The position numbers and the translations under genes were made by a program. A stretch of 64,000 bases of DNA from the NCBI GenBank assembly GCA_014529385.2, contig CM043949.1:114519477-114583476 (forward strand), written 5' to 3'. The stretch comes from Adiantum capillus-veneris. Its lineage: Eukaryota > Streptophyta > Polypodiopsida > Polypodiales > Pteridaceae. Shown one piece after another: positions 39,281 through 49,056 of the stretch. Numbering within the stretch: position 1 is the stretch's first letter; each line of letters starts with the position of its first letter. Below the pieces are notes generated by a model. That model saw nothing but the letters and a program-made list of their open reading frames with translations, had not been told where the DNA came from and did no database searches.

Positions 39281-40012
39281 ATGAACCAGGGCTTCGATGC
39301 AGGCGGATCCAGCTTCCTTGACCATGGTTTACTGCTCCCACCCGAGGGTTTTGATAACCAGAGTACAGAGGCTCCCTCAGCAGCTGCAGCAGCTGCCCCC
39401 TCAGATTTAGCGGTCCCCGCTAACTCTAGCGGCGCCCCCAGCCGCTACGAGTCCCAGAAACGACGCGATTGGAACACCTTCGGCCAATATCTGCGCAACC
39501 ACCGGCCCCCCCTGGCCCTCGCTAAATGTAGCGGCGCCCATGTATTGGAGTTCCTTAGATATCTCGATCAATTTGGCAAAACCAAGGTTCACACGCAGGG
39601 CTGCCCCTTTTTTGGTCACCCCCAACCCCCAGCCCCTTGTGGCTGTCCCCTTCGGCAAGCTTGGGGGAGTCTTGATGCTCTGATTGGACGCCTCCGTGCC
39701 GCCTACGAAGAGCACGGTGGCAAGCCGGAGTCTAACCCCTTTGGCGCTCGAGCTGTCCGTCTCTACTTGCGAGAGGTGCGAGAAACACAAGCCAAAGCTC
39801 GTGGCATTGCCTATGAGAAGAAGAAAAGGAAGAAGCCACCCCAAGCTTCATCATGCACCTCTCCTATTCCACCTACAACTATCCCTCCACCTCCTCCTCC
39901 TCCTCCTCTACCACCACAAAGTTTTCCACCTCCTCTTCAAATGGATCAATTTCTTCACCATCATTACCTCCACCCTTCTCTTCACCAAGATGAAGATTTC
40001 AAACAAAACTAA
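39281..40012 (+). CDS. ALOG-domain (LSH/G1-type) nuclear regulator
   Basis: The 243-residue protein belongs to the ALOG (DUF640) family, plant-specific regulators named for Arabidopsis LSH1 and rice G1. They act in the nucleus in boundaries, meristems and light responses. The ATG at 39281 is the first in frame; an upstream TTG at 39269 is not credible. Residues 54-185 form the domain: [18 protein letters not shown], a helix with [17 protein letters not shown], a zinc-ribbon insert with H104, C108, C120 and C122, and [24 protein letters not shown] nuclear localisation signal is at 180-185. The C-terminus is Pro/His-rich and divergent, as in relatives. The frame is complete and unbroken, the only such host gene seen. 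Introns are not needed. Confidence 0.93.
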   Translation: MNQGFDAGGSSFLDHGLLLPPEGFDNQSTEAPSAAAAAAPSDLAVPANSSGAPSRYESQKRRDWNTFGQYLRNHRPPLALAKCSGAHVLEFLRYLDQFGKTKVHTQGCPFFGHPQPPAPCGCPLRQAWGSLDALIGRLRAAYEEHGGKPESNPFGARAVRLYLREVRETQAKARGIAYEKKKRKKPPQASSCTSPIPPTTIPPPPPPPPLPPQSFPPPLQMDQFLHHHYLHPSLHQDEDFKQN

Positions 40013-42118
40013 CAATGTTCTTGAATCAAATATACAAACAATTTTCATGATACAGGATCGCCGAGGCTTGATGAATCGAAGAGATCAACAACAGTCTTCC
40101 TTGCGAGCCATGGAAGCCATACAGGTGGGAGTACCATTAATTATGCCTTTTTTCTCCCCCATGAAATAGACATGTATGTGAAGACAGTAGTATTGATACA
40201 TGATACATGTTATGAAAGCTTAGAATAGTGGCAAGGGGATTTGTACACTATGCACATTGAGGTGTGATATCTAGCCTTTTGTGATGCCTTGTGAACTCAA
40301 AGGGAACCATACTATCCCGAAATAAAAGGGCTTCCACAAAACCTACAAGGTGTACTAAAACCCTAGGCTTCACAAAATTACACACTTAAAGTTGTGAAAC
40401 ATTGTAAATCTTTTTATATATGATCAATCTTTCATGGAATGAATCATTATTTAGGTGGAACCTATTGTGTGTAATCCATTATAAGCAACCATATTTATGA
40501 TGTATTGAAAGTAATTATCAAATTGAAGAAGCTCCAATAACTCATGTTGATGCCTTCTATTTTGAAGAATGAGTTTGCCATGAATATTTTTGTAGATGAT
40601 ATGTATAAATATTCAACTTTAATCAGTAAATATGTAGAAGATTGTCTTCCAACAGTCTTGCATGAGTTAGCAAAGGAATTAGGCTCTCTTAGTTTCATCC
40701 CACTTGAAATTCAGTACAAGGGGATTTTTTATTACCACTTCAATGTTTGTTATATATAGTTTTTACATGTAGTGGACTCCTTGGGGACTAGCTAGGGCAT
40801 GTATTAAAATATGATAGAGCCCTATGGAACAAGAGAATCTAGTCTTTGATAGTTCAAAAGTGTGCATAAATTTTCCTTGGTAGGGTCCTTGTCATATAAG
40901 TTAAGTTCAGTGTGATAGGTTATTTAGCATCATTTTTTACACATTTTCAACATATAACAAATAGCTACTAATCAAGAAACATATATACAGATTGATAGAA
41001 AAGGGTGTGTTAAATTCAAGAAAAATCCACGAAGAAGTGGAGTTTTAATCAAGACTTGAATGAATGTTAGATGGAGGGTCTACATCCAATAAATCCCTTA
41101 AAGTTTTTCAAGAAAATGTGATGCCATTCCACTAATATTTGGTATATTTTGAAAGCATGGTGAAAAATAGTATTTCTGATATAAAATGGAAGTGTACATG
41201 GAGTGGAGAATATTTGGTATATTTTGAAAGCAAGATAACAAAATAGTGTTTCCTATATAAAATGGAAGTGCACATGGAGTGAAGAATACACTTTATTTAA
41301 AAACCTATAATCATATTCTCCTTGAAAGCCTACAGTCCTTTATTCGAAGCACTCAACTTTGGGATATTCTTCGGCCTTCTTAATGGGTGCTACAACTCTT
41401 AGCACACGGTAGTGAAATCACATGATTTAGAACAGTATAGCAAAAATGTTGAAGTACTAAGCCAAACGATTGATCACTACTAGTTTGGAAGAGTTTAATA
41501 ATGTGGCAGAATATCACTGTCTATCTCTTACTTTTCTTCACATTTGCATGGTTCTCATTGATTTCGGATCTTATTAGATGTTGAATATTTATTCTCAAGC
41601 TAGTATAAACTATATCAATAATGTTGAGATTTGGCTGTATCTTATGAACCTACCTGCAAGCATCTACATGGCATGACAATACATGAAGACTACGTATGTT
41701 TATTGACTTCCAAGATCAATTCCATGTATTTAGGGTCATACCCTCTTCTGAAGGATGCTTTTTTATATGCATTTTGATCTCTAGTGGAGGTAAGACATTG
41801 TACTACCCATGCAAAAGTCATAACCCTTAGCTATAGAGAGTTTGTTTGTAAATTTTTGTTGATTAAATGATCAAATTTTACTTTCATTTCACTCTCTCTT
41901 GGTGCATGTGCATATGATTGAGTAAATTATGAATACTACTCCGCTTAATCTCCTATAGTTTCATATTGCTAACTTATTATTCCTTGTGTTTGTGCATTGA
42001 TTGATTAAACTTTGATTAGAGAATGTTAGAGAATTTCATTTGTCTGTAGGATTTTCCCATTTTTCCTAATAAATCTCATTTTGATCCAATCCATTCACTT
42101 TAATTGAACTTACTTGAA
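40013..42118. other. 3' flank of the ALOG gene; no other gene recognised
   Basis: A short stretch at 40050-40120 could be a small extra exon (QDRRGLMNRRDQQQ) but is not supported. AATAAA occurs at about 40320. A 75-bp tandem duplication lies at 41134-41285. The rest is AT-rich. Confidence 0.45.
41134..41285 (+). repeat. Two tandem copies of a 75-bp unit
   Basis: Both copies start AATATTTGGTATATTTTGAA and share TATAAAATGGAAGTG. The second copy has a few substitutions. Confidence 0.8.
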
Positions 42119-44875
42119 GCATTGTTAATGTAACATTTAATGGCTTAGTAACTTATGTGTAGCGGAAATTAGCATGAACATAGTGGGCATTTCATTAGAG
42201 TAGATTCCTAATGAGAATTACAAGAGTGCTTGGGTGGAGAGAGCAACAAAAAGCATAACACCTAGTTAGATAGCATCGACAATACTTTCAAAAGAGAGCA
42301 ATTAAGCTATTGACAACAATTGAGGACCGGATTTTCATGGAGCCAGTCCCCCCTCCAAAAGGCTTTGTATTATGGTTTCTCCCATCAAGAGAGACATTGT
42401 ACAATACAATTCTTTGTGTTCCTTCAAGACTAGCTAGTGCAATGAAGATGGAAACTTCATGCACTAAGCAAAACACTTAACAAACACAACTTGAATTATC
42501 CCCGTTCTCAGACCCAAGACCTCACACACCTTCGAAGATGGTGAGAGCTAGCAGGGTATGAGAGTAGATTGAGAGGAAGAAGGAGTATCTTATGAGAAAG
42601 TCCTATCAATCTTCCATAGTAGAGTGACAAGCTCTACTTGGTGTTTGGGAGACGTCGTCTCCGCAAACTTGATCTAAGCATGCATACTACTTCATTTTTG
42701 TGCACAAATAAAGAAAAAGAGAGTCTTATAAGACAAAAATTTTGTTCATTTTTAACATTTTGTACATTTGCTTACTCTTGGGAAGCATTGTAAGCATTGA
42801 CAAGGTTTAGGTTATCCTTTAATTGTATGCCTTGCATCCATCTAGCATCTTCAAAAGGATAATTCTTAAACTTAATAAGATATCGTCGGATAGTCTTACC
42901 GCCTCTTAGTACCTTGTCTTCATGTCGGAGAATGGACTCGGGCTGCAGCACCTCTTCTTGGTCCTCGATCTCCGGTGGGTCTTCAATAGTTGGTTCTTGA
43001 GGTGGCTCTCCTTTGTAAGGCTTTAATAGGCTCACATGAAAAGCATTGTGTATGAGCCAATGATTGGGCAACTTGAGTTGATAGGCCATCTCATTGATTG
43101 GCCTAAGAATCTGAAAGGGACCATAGTACCTTTTTGCTAGTTTAGCATAGTACTTTTGGTGACCCGTAGGATTCTTGCCCGTTGTGTGCCTTAATCGAGC
43201 CTTGGGAAACTTTAACAAGACCCAATCGTTTTCTTTAAAGGTTTGGGCTCTTCTGTGCTTGTCAGCAGCAGCCTTTTGCCTTTGCTGTGAGATAGAGATA
43301 ACATCCTTAATCTTTTGGAAAGATTCTTGTAGGTCTCGGCTATACTCATCTGCAGCGAAGATCTTCCCACGTACCTTAAGTAGCAAGGGACTTTTTGATC
43401 TTCCCTCAATTACCTCGAAAGGTGCTTTTCTTGTGGAAGTATGTACAGTGTTATTGTAAGCATACTCCACTAAGGGTAAGTACTTCTCCCATTGGGATCT
43501 TTGATCTACTTCCGTTACATAGACTTTTAGTAGATCGAGAATTGTTAGGTTAGCTATTTCACTTTGGCCATCCGTTTGTGGATGATAGGCCGAAGAGAAA
43601 TTTAGCCTTGTCCCTAAATTCTCAAAGAGACCCTTCCAAAAATTACTGGTCATTCTAGGATCTCTATCCGACACTATGGACATTGGCAAGCCATGGTATT
43701 TGAAAATTTGTGAAATGAAGAGGGTTGCCATTTGATGGGCTTTGATAGTCTTTTTGACAGGTATAAAATGAGCTTGTTTACTGAACCTGTCTACTATCGT
43801 CCATATTCCCGTATTCCCATGGATAGACTTAGGCAATCCAAAGATAAAATCCATGGATATGCTCTCCCATGGTAAATTAGGGATTGACAAGGGTTGAAGC
43901 AATCCAAGTTGCTTCCCTCTATCAAATTTTGTCTTTTGACATACCACACATTTGGAAACATACTCTTGTATGTTCACTTTCATGGTAGGCCAATAGAAAT
44001 ATGTTTCAAATCCCTTTAAGGTAGACTGAATCCCTCTATGCCCCGCATACGGGGGAGCATGAGATTCATACATTACTTTCTCACACAGGGAGTTAGTAAC
44101 GCATAGTCTATTGCCATAGAGAAGATAACCATCTTGTAAAGTAAATGGTTCTTCTTTCTTCCCTAATGTAAGGGCTGAAATCACTTCTCTAAAATCGGGA
44201 TCAATAGCATACTCATCTATAATTGAAGATAGATCATTGTGAGTTGCTATGGAAACCGCATTCACTCTCGGCCGTCTTGAGAGTGCATCGGCTACTTGAT
44301 TATGCTTGCCAGCAATGTGAGCAATATGAAAATGAAATTGCAAAAGGAAATTTGCCCACCTCATTTGTTTGTAGGAGAGCTTGGTCTGCGTCAGGAAGTA
44401 CTTAAGACTTTGGTGATCCGTTCGCAGAATGAAAGGAGTCCCCAATAAATAGTGCTTCCATGAGTCTAAGGCATGTAGAACTGCAAGGAGTTCTTTTTCG
44501 TATATGCCTAGAGCTTGCTCAACAGGGTCAAGCCTTCGGCTCTCATAGCCTATGGCGTGCCCTTCTTGGAGCAAAACAGCTCCAAGGCAATCACCACAAG
44601 CATCACATTGGACCTCAAATGGTTTTGAGAGATCCGGTAGTGTAAGCACAGGTTGAGAGATAAGCTTTTCTTTAAGCTTTTCAAAAGCATTGTTCTCCTT
44701 AGCAGACCATGTATACCTAATGCTTTTCTTTGTTAGGTCATGTAATGGTCCCGCAATTTGTGAGAACTTTTCTATGAAGCGTCTATAGTATGCGCACATA
44801 CCTATAAAGATTCTTAGTTCATGAAGATTCCTTGGTTTAGGCCATCCTTTTATTACCTCTAACTTGGATGGATCC
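42119..44875 (-). mobile_element. Ty3/gypsy chromodomain-type element fragment
   Basis: A 3' LTR remnant (about 42119-42700) lies below the pol frame at 42772-44799. At 44875 the pol sequence ends abruptly and joins LTR-like sequence identical in wording to 42529-42605. This shows a deletion that removed gag, protease and most of RT. Confidence 0.6.
42772..44799 (-). CDS. Ty3/gypsy Pol C-terminal half: RNase H, integrase, chromodomain
   Basis: A 675-codon open frame without a stop. It starts inside the tether after RT (MCAYYRRFIEKFSQIAG, which usually follows the reverse transcriptase). RNase H occupies about residues 60-180 (FEVQCDACGDCLGAVL, YEKELLAVLHALDSWKHYL, TDHQSLKYFL, VADALSRR). Integrase has the HHCC module (YAGHRGIQSTLKG, CVVCQKTK), DFIFGLPKS, VSDRDPRMTS and DGQSEIANL. 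A chromodomain-like C-terminus reads ESILRHEDKVLRGG and RYLIKFKNYPFEDARW. The upstream RT is missing because of a deletion at 44875. It is a well-preserved piece and could be recent. Confidence 0.85.
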   Translation of the reverse strand: MCAYYRRFIEKFSQIAGPLHDLTKKSIRYTWSAKENNAFEKLKEKLISQPVLTLPDLSKPFEVQCDACGDCLGAVLLQEGHAIGYESRRLDPVEQALGIYEKELLAVLHALDSWKHYLLGTPFILRTDHQSLKYFLTQTKLSYKQMRWANFLLQFHFHIAHIAGKHNQVADALSRRPRVNAVSIATHNDLSSIIDEYAIDPDFREVISALTLGKKEEPFTLQDGYLLYGNRLCVTNSLCEKVMYESHAPPYAGHRGIQSTLKGFETYFYWPTMKVNIQEYVSKCVVCQKTKFDRGKQLGLLQPLSIPNLPWESISMDFIFGLPKSIHGNTGIWTIVDRFSKQAHFIPVKKTIKAHQMATLFISQIFKYHGLPMSIVSDRDPRMTSNFWKGLFENLGTRLNFSSAYHPQTDGQSEIANLTILDLLKVYVTEVDQRSQWEKYLPLVEYAYNNTVHTSTRKAPFEVIEGRSKSPLLLKVRGKIFAADEYSRDLQESFQKIKDVISISQQRQKAAADKHRRAQTFKENDWVLLKFPKARLRHTTGKNPTGHQKYYAKLAKRYYGPFQILRPINEMAYQLKLPNHWLIHNAFHVSLLKPYKGEPPQEPTIEDPPEIEDQEEVLQPESILRHEDKVLRGGKTIRRYLIKFKNYPFEDARWMQGIQLKDNLNLVNAYNASQE

Positions 44876-46041
44876 TTCGAAGATGGTGAGAGCTAGCAGG
44901 GTATGAGAGTAGATTGAGAGGAAGAAGGAGTATCTTACGAGAAAGATGTACATCTCCTCACATAATCACTCATATGTAGTATAGCTTAGCTTAGTAATTA
45001 GCTTGGTAGAGGAGATGAGCATGCATTGAAGCTTGGCTCTTGGTTGGATTTGCATCCACATGCCAAGAGAGTGTTGATGTAGGCTTCTATCTCACAAGCT
45101 TGGAGTAGGTGATGAGTTCTCCATTAAAGCTTGGGAAGAGATAGTCTTCTCTTTCTTCACACATGATCTTGTGTGAGTGTGTGTGTGATAATGCCTTGCA
45201 AAAATCAGCCCCCTCTCTCTCTTGGGCGAGCCCTCTTGCTAAATGCTCTTCCTGAAGCCTCATTGGCCCTCCCCAAGTCAAGCCAATTACAAGTAAGTAG
45301 CATAAGTGATAGCCTTCTGACATGTGTCCCCCTTTCCCCTTTTGTGAGAGCTTTAGATAATTAAATAATTAAACTAAACTCTCATTGGACCCCTTTGCCT
45401 CCTGGCCAATAGGAATCAGGCAAGCCATGGGGCTCCTGAATGCTCATTGGACCCCTTGGGAGACTGCCCAATAGTCTTCTAGGAGACTTAATTCTCATTG
45501 GTTTCTTTTATTAAATGTTTTTAAATTAATTAAACTAGATTTACTCTAGCTTAATTTTCATTGGTCCACTTCAAGGGTCATCCAATAGAAATTGGGCACA
45601 CCTTGTGGGCATCTGGCCTAGGGAGCTGACATGTGTCCCTCATTCCCTTTGTGTAAAGGGAGCTTGTGTGTGTGTGTGTGTGTGTGGCTTTCTCTCTCAT
45701 CCCCTACATTTAGGGCTCGCCCCCTCCCATGTAGGGATGTGCAAAGACTTTTAGGGCACACACAAAGCATCCAATTTTCCCTAGGGTTGACCTTTGGACA
45801 CAACCTTTTTGGAACCTTAGCATTTTGGAAGTCTTAATGGGCTGAACCTTAGGGTCTTTTTAGCCCATTGTTGCACATGGCTCTTTTGCAGATGGCCCCT
45901 CCTTTGGATCCCTACTGTGGCCGGTCTGCTAGCTTAACCAATATTCTAGCTTTTTCTCCCCTGGCCTTCCCCACATTAAATGATCAGTTTAATATGAGAA
46001 AATCATTTAGGAGAATTAGATATTGATTATTATGATAGTTA
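44875..46041 (-). repeat. Ty3 LTR copy, truncated
   Basis: It shares a long series of segments with 46459-47784: TGGCTCTTGGTTGGATTTGC, ACATGTGTCCC-type segments, and TTTAATATGAGAAAATCATT near its upper end. The element-proximal end near 46041 reads TATCATAATAATC on the minus strand. Confidence 0.6.
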
Positions 46042-46374
46042 ATGCTCAAGAAATTGAGCTTGGGTTGTGGATTACTACAAGGTGAATTATAAATTTTTAT
46101 TTGGTGTTTTTATCAAGTGAATTTTCATATGTAGTTGTACTCCTACCAGATTCTTTGATTGACTCGTTACTTGTATGTGTCTTTAGTGAGTTTTAAGAGC
46201 TTGTATTTGTACTCTTAAACTTTACATTAGGGAAAGATTTTCTCCTAAATCATTCCCCTATTTATCTTGCCACATTTAGTTGTGTGCACTTGAATGATAT
46301 GGTTTGGTGAACATTTTCTAGTGAGCGCTTTTTATCTTGAGGTGACATTTGAAAAAAAAAACTACATGTTTCAT

Positions 46375-46377
<3 letters not shown>

Positions 46378-46436
<59 letters not shown>
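46378..46436 (+). repeat. (GA)n microsatellite
   Basis: About 58 bp of GA dinucleotides between the two LTR copies. Confidence 0.95.
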
Positions 46437-46437
<1 letters not shown>

Positions 46438-46458
46438 TATTAGAAAATACTATTTATT

Positions 46459-47784
46459 TGTGATAGAATTAAGCTAGTTTCATTAATCATAGCGGAAATA
46501 TATTAACAAGAGAGAGTTTCATTAAGGAGATTCCTTATGAGCAAAACAAAAGTGTTTGGTTGGAGTTTGTAACAAGAAACAACATAACTAATTAGCTTGG
46601 CATTTAAAATAACTTGAAAAGAGAGATTAAGACCAAAAATAATTGGTGAGGACCGGGTTTACTTGGAGTCAATCCCCCCTCCAAAAGAACTTTGTATTAT
46701 AACTTCTCCTATTGAGAGAGATTTACTCACAATAAAATGTTTAAGCATTGAAGCATGGCTCTTGGTTGGATTTGCATTCCATAGCCAAGAGTGTTGGTGT
46801 AGGCTCTTAAAGTCTTTGCTTGCTTGGAGAAGGAGAGGGAGCTCTTGAACCTTGCACTTCACACAATGAGAGTGTGTGTGAGTGTGTGTGGGAGAGCAGG
46901 CCCCCTACTTGCTTTAGTCGACCCCCTCTTGTAGCTTATGCTTGAAGCTCATTGGACCCCTCTAGGCCTAGCCAATCACAAGCAAGAGTCATACCAAGCA
47001 ACAAGGGTAGCCTTGGGACAAGTGTCCCCCTTTTCCCTTTGAGAGAGAGGGCTTGATAAATGTAAAAGCAATTAATTAAAATTTCTAAATTATCATTTGA
47101 CCCCTTGGGTGGCCAACCAATAGGCTTCAGGCACACCATGAGGGCAACCTAACTAGGGGTTTGATATGTGTGTCCTACTTGCCGCTTGGGCAAGGGGTGC
47201 CCTTTGGGAGAGAGAGTGCTCAAGAAACCACTCCCCCTTCTTGCATGGCTCACCTCCCCCTTGTAGGGATTCACTTTGATTTTTGTGCCACCTCAAGCCC
47301 CTCAACCTTGGGCCTATTTTTGTACAAGGTTGGCCCTTGATCCCCTCAAGCTTTGGTTGGGTTCTCACCTCAAGTACAACCCTAGCATCTCAAGCATGAC
47401 AAGCGCCTCAAGCATCTCACTCATCTAGCACTTCAAGCATCTCAAGCATCTTAGACATCAGGCATGTCAAGCACCTTAAGCTTGGGTCGGGTTCCCACCT
47501 CAAGCACAACCCTAGTTTACCTAAGGTCAAAGGACTTTTACACTAACTATTGGACGTCTTTAATGAAGCTAACCCTAAGATCTTTATACTCCATTGGTTA
47601 GCCTTGCTCTTTGATATACCATCTCTCATTTGGGACCCTTTACCACTGGCCCCGTGTTGAGATAGATCTATAAGCACATGTCTATATCTTAGCACTTGGT
47701 TCCGTTTATTCTCCCACATTAAATGGTCAGTTTAATATGAGAAAATCATTTGGGTTGGTTAGATATTAGATTTTATGACATTAC
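46459..47784 (-). repeat. 3' LTR of the interrupted Ty3 element
   Basis: On the minus strand the LTR begins TGTCATAAAATC, just after a purine tract (TTCAAGGGAGAGGTAA, about 47785-47800). It ends near 46459 at ...CTATCACA. Length about 1.33 kb. It carries ATTGG/CCAAT pairs. Confidence 0.6.
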
Positions 47785-48061
47785 CTCTCCCTTGAAATCA
47801 TAGTCGTCCTCTACTATGAGGTAGAAGAGATAAAGCCGTAGTCATTAGTCAATCTTACTTAGCGGGTAGAGAGTACGTAGTTGCTGCAAGCATGTCTACT
47901 TCTTAGTCCATTTCATTCTCACCAAGTAGAGTGATAAATTCTACTTGGTGTTTGAGAGACATCATCATCACAAACATGATTCTAACATGATCACAATTAA
48001 AAAGAGAACTATTCTTGTAAGACAAAAACATGGGTCATTTAAAAGAAATTTGTACATTTGC

Positions 48062-48760
48062 TTACTCTAATGTAGCATTGTAGGCATTGACAAGGTTCAT
48101 ACTATCCTTGAGATGTATTCCTTGCATCCATATAGCATCTTCAAAAGGATAATTTTTGAACTTAATAAGATACCGTCGGATAATCTTACCATGTCGTAGT
48201 ACCTTGTCTTCATGCCGAAGGATAGGTTCTGGTTGTATCACCTCTTCTTGGTCTTCAACTTCAGGAGCGTCTTCAATAATTGGTTCACTTGGTGCCTCTC
48301 TTTTGTAGGGCTTGAGTAGGCTCACATGAAAAGCATTGTGTATGAGCCAATGGTTGGGCAACTTGAGTTGGTAAGCCGTCTCATTGATGGGCTTCAGGAT
48401 TTGGAAAGGACCATAGTATCTTTTTGCTAGCTTAGCATTTTACTTTTAATGGATCGTAGGATTTTTGCCTGCCGTTTGCCTCAATCGAGCCTTAGGAAAC
48501 CTAAGTAAGATCCAATCATTTTCTTTGGATGTTAAGGCCCTTCTGTGCTTGTCATCAGCAGTAGCTTTTTGCCTTTGTTGAGAGATGAATATAGTCTTAT
48601 TAATCTTTTGAAAAGATTCTTATAGGTCAAGGCTATACTCATCGGCAGTGAAGATCGTCCCATGTATTTTGAGTAGCAAGGGACTTTTAGTTCTTCGCTC
48701 AATGATATCAAAAGGTTCTTTTTCCGTAGAAGTATGTACACTATTATTGTAGGCATACTC
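48062..48760 (-). pseudogene. Ty3 integrase C-terminus and chromodomain (left half of interrupted pol)
   Basis: The frame at 48062-48361 reads NHWLIHNAFHVSLLKPYK, then RHEDKVLRHGKIIRRYLIKF and PFEDAIWMQG, closely matching the end of the pol frame at 42772-44799. The region up to 48760 continues the integrase in broken frames (NTVHTST-like wording). It stops exactly where the 12.7 kb element starts. The missing N-terminal side is at 61484-63505, so both belonged to one pol gene. Confidence 0.75.
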
Positions 48761-48797
48761 ATTAGGAAATTTCGGAGGTCATTTGGAGGGCCTTCTT
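48761..48797 (+). repeat. Left terminal inverted repeat of the 12.7 kb element
   Basis: Contains GGAGGTCATTTGGAGGGCCT, present in inverted form at 61450-61469. Confidence 0.85.
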
Positions 48798-49056
48798 AAA
48801 AAAATAGAATTTTGAATTTCTCTCTCTAGAAAATAGGTGTGGTAAAAGCAAATGTAAAGTTGGAATAACCATTCGAAAAGTGTACTTACAAGTAGATTCT
48901 TGCCACAGTGTCATAACGGTTGTGATGATTCAATAATAAATCGTTTTTAGTTGCATTTAGTGAATGTTCTAGAATTGGAGGGAGTTTCCTGTACATGGAA
49001 TGTATGAGTAAAGGAAATATCCTTCCAAACCTGCTCTCTCCTTACTCTCGCACTGT

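Noticed and set aside
40013-40169. Second exon of the ALOG gene
   Set aside because: An AG precedes QDRRGLMNRRDQQQ and a GTGGGA follows, but ALOG proteins are commonly complete without it and the main frame already ends in a stop after a typical C-terminus.
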